Shown here one piece after another: positions 18,801 through 24,877 of a DNA stretch of 47,666 nt; position 1 is the stretch's first letter; the number at the start of each line of letters is the position of its first letter. Source of the DNA: Acanthopleuribacter pedis (GTDB lineage: Bacteria; Acidobacteriota; Holophagae; Acanthopleuribacterales; Acanthopleuribacteraceae). Both the position numbers and the translations under genes were made by a program. The notes beneath the pieces were generated by a model, which saw nothing but the letters and a program-made list of their open reading frames with translations, was not told the origin of the DNA and did not search any database. The DNA is taken from positions 1 to 47,666 of the forward strand of contig NZ_JAFREP010000053.1 of NCBI RefSeq assembly GCF_017377855.1, in the 5' to 3' direction.

Positions 18801-20123
18801 GGTCCAGTCTGGATTTTTGACGATATCCTGTTCCGCATTTTTGAGGAGGGTGCAAGGGACGCCGCTTGTTGTGTGGGTGAGCTTGAATAAGGAAACGTCG
18901 TCTGCTTCGGGGCCCCAGCATTTTAGCTCTTCCTTGACGAGGAGATCGAGTTTGTCCTTAAGAAGTTCGCTGAGTCCTTTGACGGTTAATTGTTTGAACT
19001 TGAGCATAAGGCGATCCGCGGTGGGAATGCAGGTGCCGCGTATAATCACGGAGAAATCAAAAAAGCCGTCTGAGATGAACGGGCGAACAAAGCTGATTGG
19101 TTGGTTTTTTTCTGGTTCGCAAAAATCCAGGAGGTAGTCATGAAAAAGTTTGACAACGGCCAGATAAGCCAACTTTTTGAGATGGGCATAGTTACGGATT
19201 TTTAAAAGCGGGTTGAACTTCATCTGGTAAAGCATGAGTAGTTCATTTTCCCCGGGAAGCCGACTGTGGCCCTTGGGTGACGGCTCAGCTTCCGCCGCTG
19301 CTGACTCAGCGTCCGCCGCCGCCGCCTCAGCGTCCGCCGCTGCCGGCTCTGCGTCCGCCGCCGCCGCCTCTGCGTCCGCCGCAGCCGGGTCTGCGTCCGT
19401 CGCTGCCGGCTCTGTCGGCTTCGTAAGAAGACCGTAAATGCTGTCCTTACCGCTGTAAATGTGTTCTAGGGTAAGCGGTTGCAGGTGGGCGTGGAACGTG
19501 AAGTTGTGTTTTTGCCGTCCGACGGTACGGGTGTAGATATCGGTTTTTTCGGCAGGGTTCAGGTCCAGCTTGTGCCGCCAGGCGTCACCGTCGCTGTCTG
19601 GGTTGCCGTCGTTTTTGTTACTGATTCCCAAGAGGTGGGTCAGTCCGGTTGTGCGCATCATGGCAACAAAGGTGTTGACTTGGGTGAAATAAGCCTCCTC
19701 ACCGGGGTCTTGTTCGCGTAGATCCAAGGCCAGTGAGTAGTCGTGGGCGAAGGTGTAACTTTGACCGCGGGAGTGCCCGAGAAAAGCCAATTCGGTGGCC
19801 AACCCTTTTTCTGAAACCAAGGTTAGCGATAAAAAATTCCATGGCCCGATGCCCACAAAACCGCAGGCGTTGTTGAAATCAGCGACATTGCTTTTGGTGT
19901 TGATGCAGCGGTCGCTTTTGATGTTGATGCAGCGGTCGCTTTTGATGGTGTCCGTTTCGCGGTGTTTTCGCTGGGCCAGCTTGCCCCAGCGCTTCATGGC
20001 GGCCGTTAGGTAATTGGTATAAACATCGACTTCGCTTGGTGGGAGATCGATCAACCCCACCATCACAGAGGTGCCCGTAGGACGTAGAATGAGCAATGGA
20101 ACCTGCCCCGATAAGAATTGCAT
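15837..20123 (-). CDS. Very large unknown protein with HEMGH zinc-peptidase motif
   Basis: A 1428-residue protein that I do not recognise as any named family. The only catalytic signature is LILVTHEMGHVFDNF (H947, E948, H951), a classic HExxH zincin site. NEHLTELLGARFA 30-40 residues later offers E982 or E986 as the third zinc ligand, as in gluzincins. Other features are a calcium-loop-like DSDGDAW...DLNP near residues 176-190, an Ala-Asp-Glu repeat at about 240-281, and three degenerate ~26-residue repeats near the C-terminus with the core DLF-W...KPE (VQDLFCW, IKELFPW, VKDLFSW). There is no signal peptide or membrane segment, so it is probably cytoplasmic. The ribosome site at 20123 is weak (AGGA 12 bases away); Met21 at 20063 is an alternative. 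It lies 81 bases after the KAP NTPase gene and shares its AT-richer composition, so they probably act together. Confidence 0.65.
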   Translation of the reverse strand: MQFLSGQVPLLILRPTGTSVMVGLIDLPPSEVDVYTNYLTAAMKRWGKLAQRKHRETDTIKSDRCINIKSDRCINTKSNVADFNNACGFVGIGPWNFLSLTLVSEKGLATELAFLGHSRGQSYTFAHDYSLALDLREQDPGEEAYFTQVNTFVAMMRTTGLTHLLGISNKNDGNPDSDGDAWRHKLDLNPAEKTDIYTRTVGRQKHNFTFHAHLQPLTLEHIYSGKDSIYGLLTKPTEPAATDADPAAADAEAAAADAEPAAADAEAAAADAESAAAEAEPSPKGHSRLPGENELLMLYQMKFNPLLKIRNYAHLKKLAYLAVVKLFHDYLLDFCEPEKNQPISFVRPFISDGFFDFSVIIRGTCIPTADRLMLKFKQLTVKGLSELLKDKLDLLVKEELKCWGPEADDVSLFKLTHTTSGVPCTLLKNAEQDIVKNPDWTTEKKYKEYLKGLEKYLNQDDEDFGVSTMVSAKVDQLHEAQKVAEEIHALVRNENDTCPLLTKTQNKRTLLNGRYDLELFSACRQLSLKHYIAALQVFKIQLNYPKEKMKPFHARAASIILTLKSKLGVPTAHPQSPSSLEAEQKFFNPDADCTFFSKANLGMIFRDLDSSIKASSSLKEYPEVEDRITTAINWWTNHTSEYIENYKLQYYFSDFLTEHLSDYVSSETLEMVNTVFCSIDRFLVDPLSFSFYLDVLKYLNYFFKVILSLTEVKDLKTEVKDSEATETAGGFYRFDPEGLRVEKKPAPSSKSLIGMEAYLSDFCDFAQRAFSQRQFGDFPNHDRSMSRLIDLKVAHSKKLKSCSWMIDNFFTEVQNWLFAEIDHMLKDAKNQLISNKNLRHYKITLTFWHIKEKTKDSGPQKKIRMRPVRTKKHKKFNKSSNQPLALRRAKSNLIKTLLSWKSKDRIKQTFLPYFTSSPELSLDGKLNGVSLNARHLSSFESLILVTHEMGHVFDNFLKDTIGPQKVLTLKRSTTSSQGRLNEHLTELLGARFAASPFPESNGSNRIFTEARCDLMVFRTCFSPLSGVIDSPAVNKIYHPEFPRVQHLPLGLEHDIIDDFFLSMTFQFTLLAKIRTSAIEELWDRLCLGHTILKYFHYFDSSNLVFDDTGPKEAYSTLWAAFWLDQKATHLMPELTKDSFEIHKSEFTQFSLKEQWQSFTNNKLPYLIERLSSCEDSPLKSRHRETYGAENKNMLDPSKIPSPQGRSDRYNRIINSAYKLITKPLEGSFEYFFLKALAKPHNAIHVKHAYVKPVALQKVQDLFCWVNGIKPSTLDLNKPEEHQIKELFPWLEELEASPHDPNKPKKFEVKDLFSWPLYRKSSTFNLVKPEVCYATVLQLCGLINLGFSQNLRKPKDLQEDASNETETSPAHQCLESKFPKDYPGYLYHQEQQQLGRVRRLVNGILHQGALHSVNRDLTRRGFWNDLTES
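19291..19416. repeat. Six 21-bp tandem repeats in the zincin gene
   Basis: Six consecutive units of the form tccgccgctgctgactcagcg encode a seven-residue Ala-Asp-Ala-Glu-rich unit (residues ~236-277 of the large protein). The units are GC-rich inside an AT-richer gene. They form a flexible, acidic linker whose length may vary between strains. Confidence 0.8.
19899..19946. repeat. 24-bp tandem duplication in the zincin gene
   Basis: gttgatgcagcggtcgcttt plus tgat is repeated twice without a gap and encodes the duplicated peptide IKSDRCIN near residue 60. A partial third copy precedes it. This is an in-frame duplication. Confidence 0.7.
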
Positions 20124-20204
20124 GTGATTGCGAAATCCTAAACGAGGCGGATTCTGAATTCAATAGGGAAAATGTTTTCTCGCTAAAGGTGAGAGAGAGT
20201 TGGT

Positions 20205-22445
20205 TTATCTTTTCCTCTTGTAAATGTTGTTTATTGAGCGAGGTAGGTGTTTTCTGTAGTTCTTGGTTTTTGGTGTTGTTTTTTTCTTTTGTTCCGGTGG
20301 ATCTATGCCCAGTGTTATGTTGTGCTTTGGCATCACGTATTCCGGCTTGTGTTTCTCTATGCGCAGGATATGGCTGTTAATTTGAGAGATGAGATCTTGG
20401 GTGCGGGTGGAGAGTCTGGACTTCGAGGCATGGGTTTGTCGCTCCAGAGTGAGCCGGAAACCGAGGATTGGTTTCTCATCCTGTGTCGACGCTTTTTGGA
20501 CTGGGGCGGTTTTTAATCGCTTTCTTGTTTCGTAGGCACCTGTTTTTAAAACGTTTAAGTAGGCGTAGAAGTGGATTGAATCATGCCACTCGCTCACGCT
20601 GTAAAACGACACGTAGTTGTTAAGATGGTAGGTCACTAAATCAATCAAGCCTTCTTTTGAATCGTGCTTCGATTCTTCCTGTACCCATGAGAAGTTAAAT
20701 TTTACCTGGAGGTATTGGAGTGCAGCCGGACCGGGTGGCAGTAAATCGGCCATGCCGTCACAAATGGTGGCGCCTATTTTGACAACCTCTTTCCAGATGC
20801 CGTCCTGTACGGTAAAAAAGGGGCCGTCGCTTGATTTGGCCTGGTGGCTTCGGGAAGAAGCGCCGGTTGCGTAAAGGCGGATATCGCGCAGGATGATCAG
20901 GACTTCGCCGGGTGCGTCGGTTATTTGCGGGACGTTGAGGGTTTTATCAACAAACTCTTTCAGGTGTGTGGTGACCGTGGTACCGTCAGCGGCATCAAGG
21001 TTTTCTAAGGTTTCGAGGTATCCTTCAACGGTGCTTGCATAAAATAAACGAATATCATTGGTGTGCAATTTATCAAAGTTAAACATTATGCCGGCGTCCA
21101 CTGAAACGGGGTACCAGTTGAGCCGAAATCGCGTTTCAAAAGATCGGTCAAAAATGGCGTCAACTTCTTCTAGGCGGGAGCTGCTGTTTATCTTTTGGGT
21201 TTCGAAAAAAAAGGAAATAAACTTTATGTAATCTTCTTGTTTTCCGTGAATAGTGAAATAGTGCAGGAGTCGCGAAAGGTGTGCCTTCTTTTTATGGCAA
21301 AAGAATACATAATGGCGGGTCGAAGGGAACTGAACTAATTCCGTGAAAAATGCCGGGGAAAAGCGGTAGAGGCCGTCGAGCAGGAGGATGCGTTTCATTT
21401 TTGCGACATCGATTTCTTTGTTTGGATCACCCTGGAGCACTTTGTCTAAATGAATCGCGGTGTTGATGGAGGCGAGTGCCGTGCGGGGGTTGCCTGCCGC
21501 GGTTTTCCCGATGATCTCTTTGATTTGCTGATAGGCTACTTTGTCAATGGACAGTTTGTTTTCAGCCGGTGTTTCTTCCCCTTCGCTGGTGTCGCCCCTA
21601 AGATGTGCCTCAATAAATTTACCAAGCGCGTGTTTCGGTTTTGGGACGTAGATCCCGTACTGGATGAGTTTGGCGATATAGCGGTCGACGGAAAAGTTTT
21701 CTACCCCGAAATCGTCGTGATAGTGCTTTACGAGGTATTCTTCAAAGATGCGCCGGTTTAAAGCAAAAATAAATAAGGTGTTGGGTAAGTTGAGGAGGAG
21801 TTTGATTTCCTCCAACGTCGCAATCGCTGTTTTAGGATCACAACGATCCAGATCATCCACAAAAATCATAATTTGGATGGGGCTCTTTTTCATGAGCTCT
21901 TTCAGTTCGCTAAACTTTCGGGTGAACTGAGTTTTTTTCATGTACTCCTGGTGAAGTGCCGCCTCGCGTTCAATGGCGCGGCTCAGGTCCATGTCGGCTT
22001 TGACCTTGCCGAAAAAAGGGACGCCCGCTTCCAAGTTGAACTTGAGCCCATAGATTAGCGAGCGGAATGCTGTTGCTAGATTTTTGCCTGTGTCGTGCTC
22101 GCTCAATTCTTCGGCGATGATGTCCAATAACAGCAAAACGGGTTTTTCGCCTTTGTCACACTGCCATGCGTTAAACTCAATAGTGATCGGTTTTTTGCCG
22201 GCTTTACCTTTGCGTTCTTCAATGCTTTTGAGAAGGGTCTGACAAAAGGTTGTTTTGCCGCTGCCCCAGCGTCCGTAAACGCCTAAAGTGAAGGGGCCTT
22301 TATTGTCGCGCAGGCCTTCTGCCAGTTGATCCGCGTAAACTTTGAAACCAAATTCTTCCGAAGCCCATGAAAGGTTTGGTTCGCCCTCATAGTAGCCTTC
22401 GTTTACGAAGGCCGTGCTCGGTCCTAGGGGCTTGTTGGGAGCCAT
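20205..22445 (-). CDS. KAP-family P-loop NTPase
   Basis: A 746-residue STAND-like KAP NTPase. Walker A is GRWGSGKTTF (residues ~59-68 counted from the first of two adjacent Met codons), Walker B is IMIFVDDLDRC (~193-203), and FNAWQ and SVDRYIAKLIQ are typical of KAP proteins. Unlike many KAP members, I see no membrane segments between the Walker motifs. AGGAGGT lies two bases before ATG 22448 and five before ATG 22445, so the second Met is the likelier start. KAP NTPases recur in anti-phage systems, where they usually act as sensors or energy modules for a partner effector; here the partner would be the HEMGH protein directly downstream. The last ~400 residues match nothing I know. Confidence 0.85.
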   Translation of the reverse strand: MAPNKPLGPSTAFVNEGYYEGEPNLSWASEEFGFKVYADQLAEGLRDNKGPFTLGVYGRWGSGKTTFCQTLLKSIEERKGKAGKKPITIEFNAWQCDKGEKPVLLLLDIIAEELSEHDTGKNLATAFRSLIYGLKFNLEAGVPFFGKVKADMDLSRAIEREAALHQEYMKKTQFTRKFSELKELMKKSPIQIMIFVDDLDRCDPKTAIATLEEIKLLLNLPNTLFIFALNRRIFEEYLVKHYHDDFGVENFSVDRYIAKLIQYGIYVPKPKHALGKFIEAHLRGDTSEGEETPAENKLSIDKVAYQQIKEIIGKTAAGNPRTALASINTAIHLDKVLQGDPNKEIDVAKMKRILLLDGLYRFSPAFFTELVQFPSTRHYVFFCHKKKAHLSRLLHYFTIHGKQEDYIKFISFFFETQKINSSSRLEEVDAIFDRSFETRFRLNWYPVSVDAGIMFNFDKLHTNDIRLFYASTVEGYLETLENLDAADGTTVTTHLKEFVDKTLNVPQITDAPGEVLIILRDIRLYATGASSRSHQAKSSDGPFFTVQDGIWKEVVKIGATICDGMADLLPPGPAALQYLQVKFNFSWVQEESKHDSKEGLIDLVTYHLNNYVSFYSVSEWHDSIHFYAYLNVLKTGAYETRKRLKTAPVQKASTQDEKPILGFRLTLERQTHASKSRLSTRTQDLISQINSHILRIEKHKPEYVMPKHNITLGIDPPEQKKKTTPKTKNYRKHLPRSINNIYKRKR

Positions 22446-22532
22446 CATGCACCTCCTGTTTTATAGGAACTGAAGGGAAGAGGTTGAGGACGTTTTTGGT
22501 TTGATTTGCTCGGATGGTAACAAGAGTTTCAA

Positions 22533-22596
22533 CGAATGGCGCTCCTTATGGGCAAAGACGACGGGGACCGGCTTCGCCCATAGGGGAACGCCATTC
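22533..22596. promoter_or_regulatory. Long imperfect hairpin between RHH and KAP genes
   Basis: cgaatggcgctccttatggg (22533 on) pairs with its near-complement ending cgccattcg at 22596. The stem is about 20 bp with small mismatches, around a ~21-base loop. It occupies most of the 165-bp gap between the ribbon-helix-helix gene and the NTPase gene. It could be an attenuator or partial terminator that sets the ratio of regulator to system, or an operator region. Confidence 0.5.
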
Positions 22597-22610
22597 GATG
22601 AACTGTGGCG

Positions 22611-22880
22611 TCAGTAATACAAAAGTGCGGCTTTATCGGGCCGAAGATCTTCGTCGTCAATGTCAAAGCTGACACGGAGACGAATGGCTTTGTTGGGGTA
22701 TTGCTTTCGCAGTTGTTCCGCCTCGTCGAGGATTAGGGTTTGGGTTCGAAGCGCATCGGTGACAAACTGGGTTAATGTGTACCCCTGTTCTTTACAGATC
22801 CGGTCCACCGCCTCGCGAACATTAGCGGGAATGTTCACCATGAGTTGGCGCTTGTTATCGTTTGATTTGGAGGTTGCCAT
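22611..22880 (-). CDS. Ribbon-helix-helix (CopG-like) DNA-binding protein
   Basis: An 89-residue protein. Start ATG 22880 opens MATSKSNDNKRQLMVNIP; AAGGAG lies 12 bases upstream, a loose spacing, while the longer reading frame to 23078 adds sequence of non-coding character. Residues 11-45 fit a ribbon-helix-helix fold: a strand (RQLMVNIP), helix 1 (REAVDRICKEQG) and helix 2 (TLTQFVTDALRTQ). The C-terminal half (about 46-89) is acidic near its end (DIDDEDLRPDK) and might contact a partner. It is the first gene of the set with the KAP NTPase and the HEMGH protein, so it may be the autorepressor or an antitoxin-like regulator of that set; this is inferred from position and fold. Confidence 0.72.
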   Translation of the reverse strand: MATSKSNDNKRQLMVNIPANVREAVDRICKEQGYTLTQFVTDALRTQTLILDEAEQLRKQYPNKAIRLRVSFDIDDEDLRPDKAALLYY

Positions 22881-23055
22881 GGAATTTATGTACTCCTTTA
22901 TAGCCAAGATGGTTGGTTTTTGAAAAAAATGGTCCTTGAATTTCTGCGGTAATCCTAAGTGCGTCGCCGCGGGTTTCTGTTTTGCTATGGGTACCTTGCC
23001 TGGGTCGCTATGGGCCGACCGGTTAGGCGGATGTTGTGGGTTTGACGGATCGTGG

Positions 23056-23084
23056 GCCGATTTGGGGATGAATCCCAAATCGGC
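23056..23084. other. Perfect 11-bp stem-loop
   Basis: gccgatttggg (23056-23066) and cccaaatcggc (23074-23084) are exact complements around a 7-base loop. It lies about 175 bases upstream of the RHH start on the minus strand. It could be a leader structure, a small RNA or a terminator; no U-run follows on either strand. Confidence 0.5.
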
Positions 23085-23121
23085 GCCGGAGAAAAGGGGC
23101 GATTTTCGCGATCACGCAAAG

Positions 23122-23155
23122 GAACCTTCCGACCGGGTAACCGATGGGAAGGTTC
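23122..23155. other. 9-bp stem-loop upstream of RHH gene
   Basis: gaaccttcc (23122-23130) pairs exactly with ggaaggttc (23147-23155) over a 16-base loop. With the hairpin at 23056-23084 it makes a structured stretch upstream of the RHH-KAP-zincin set. Confidence 0.4.
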
Positions 23156-24070
23156 GTGGGAAGCGGTGCGCTCTTGACACGGGTTGTTCCGCGGGTTGGG
23201 GTCGAAGCCGCGTAGGAGGAGCGATGGCTCATTGGTCCTATTTCTTTCGGGTGAAAATTCTTGAAAGTGTCTATGAATCGTCTTGACCAAGAGGGTGCTT
23301 TTGTTGAGATATGATAATAGGTGTCTCATTTTTGTTATTGTGGAGAGGTGGCTTAAGATTGGTAGGTGTGTGTAACTTGCTGGGAAAAAAAGGGTTCGTT
23401 TGGGTTTAGGCCCCTTGAGGGTTTGCTTTATCCAGACGGCTGCACGTATTGGTGTTTGTCGCAAAGTGTGTCGCGCCCCGGTTGCGTGTGACTGGTGGTG
23501 GGTGCGCTTTTCTTGCCGATCCGTATCCTTTGGTTGGGAGGCACCTTTTAGGTTGGCGCGCTCTCCGTGTTCCAAGGGTTTTTGTCCGCGAGGGGGTGTC
23601 TGAAGCAGGTTCTCTTTATATATATAGGTCGAATGCTTCAGGGTCAGGCTGGTGGCCGCTCTGTTCATCGATTGCTCCCTCGGTAATGTCCACGGAATTC
23701 CAGATTCTACCGGGCTTTCATCTTCTTATCAAGTGAAAAGATCTATAGAATGTCAATAAAATGCATTGATTATGGTTTGGGTGAGGGTTCTGGCTTTTGC
23801 TGTTGGGTCGTCAGTGCATTCCCTTGTTTGTGGTGTGGTTCGTAGGTGCTGTGGTTGCTTGAGAATTTTTGTTGGTTGGTGGTTTTGGGGGATTGTGCTA
23901 GGGGAGGTATCTTTCTGGAGGTATTATGTTTATCTTCTCTGGTTTGCGTTGATAAATTCGCGCCTGGCGCCGAAGTTTCTTGCGATTGGCATCGTCGGCG
24001 CTTGGGCCGGCTTTTTGTCATTTTAGATATTATTGATTAAATATTGATCGTGGTTGTTTTTAAAGGCGCC

Positions 24071-24877
24071 TTACGCCGGTTCGAAGGGCAACCGGGTGAC
24101 CCATTTTTTGTCGACCAGGCGTTGGAAGTTGCGGCAGTAGGCTTGGGTCAGTAGGGCGTCTTCGATGAGGACGCCCGCCTCGACGTTGCGGATTTGGGCC
24201 GCCTCGCTGAAATTGGCGCTGGTAATTAACACCTTGCGCTCGTCGACCATCACCGCCTTGGCGTGTAGGCAGCTCATGGTGGTGCCGTCGTCCACCAAGG
24301 CGCGAGGGTCGTAAAACACCTCGGGTAGCACTTCACTTTTCCATACGTTTTTGCGGAAATATCTTGAATAATTCGCGACGATTTCCTCTTCCGTGTAACC
24401 GCCCTGGTTTTGACGCCGCCTGATGTTGAGGAAAAAACGGACCGCGATGGCGCCGCGCTCGTGACGGTCGATCAGCTCGTCGAAGAAGGCGTGGGACTTG
24501 CGGTATGGGTCGATGTTGTAGCTGCTAATCCACACCCGCTCGCGCGCCTCGCTGAACAAATCGCGGAGCACCGCGAGCGCCCGTTGCGAATGACCCTCCA
24601 CGTCCAAACCCGACCAAACCGAGCTCACCTTGGCGCCACGCGCCCGCAACGCGGCGCGGTCCCGCTGCACCATGGTCAAGCTCCAGGCAAGCGCGGCCGC
24701 ATTCGTGCCGTGCGCGTGGGCTTCCGCCAGCAGCTCCGCCAAACCGCGGCGGTGCTTGCCGGTGACATAACGGCTCAGGTCGGCCGGGCGCGGTGGGAAC
24801 GGCAGGCGACCGTCGCGCAGATCCTCGGCCAACCGGCGCAGCGTGACGTCGTCCAGGTGCGAGAAATCCGCGCTCAT
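24071..24877 (-). CDS. drmC: DISARM protein DrmC (phospholipase D-like)
   Basis: A 268-residue PLD-superfamily protein and the last gene of the DISARM operon. One HKD-type motif is clear, CLHAKAVMVD (about residues 200-209), followed by LITSANFSEAA as in PLD nucleases. The first half has VWISSYNIDPYRKSHAFFDELI, typical of the fold, without a second complete HKD, so activity would need a dimer. The start codon overlaps the drmB stop by four bases (ATGA at 24874-24877), giving translational coupling. In the DISARM literature DrmC is dispensable for defence in at least one system. The assignment rests on the motif and its position after drmB. Confidence 0.9.
   Translation of the reverse strand: MSADFSHLDDVTLRRLAEDLRDGRLPFPPRPADLSRYVTGKHRRGLAELLAEAHAHGTNAAALAWSLTMVQRDRAALRARGAKVSSVWSGLDVEGHSQRALAVLRDLFSEARERVWISSYNIDPYRKSHAFFDELIDRHERGAIAVRFFLNIRRRQNQGGYTEEEIVANYSRYFRKNVWKSEVLPEVFYDPRALVDDGTTMSCLHAKAVMVDERKVLITSANFSEAAQIRNVEAGVLIEDALLTQAYCRNFQRLVDKKWVTRLPFEPA

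Larger units (their letters stand above)
22881..24070. other. 1.2-kb region without a convincing gene
   Basis: This lies between the RHH gene and drmC. The plus strand is strongly G+T-rich in its 24-kb half. Open frames exist (for example 22985-23668 on the minus strand, with a passable GGGAG before its ATG), but their composition is not protein-like. Two good hairpins lie at 23056-23084 and 23122-23155. The region must contain the promoter of the RHH-KAP-zincin set and the end of the DISARM transcript. No tRNA, CRISPR array or transposase remnant was recognised. Confidence 0.5.

Noticed and set aside
22881..23078. Longer N-terminus for the ribbon-helix-helix protein (start 23078)
   Set aside because: The added 66 residues are Pro/His-rich and not conserved-looking; the RHH fold begins soon after Met at 22880.
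22985..23668. 227-residue minus-strand open frame with GGGAG before its ATG
   Set aside because: The composition is extreme (very rich in Arg, His, Thr, Pro, Asn), there is no recognisable domain, and strong inverted repeats run through it. More likely non-coding.
23766..24026. 86-residue hydrophobic plus-strand open frame
   Set aside because: No ribosome site, and the run of Val/Leu/Trp/Gly codons follows from the local G+T-rich strand rather than a protein signal.
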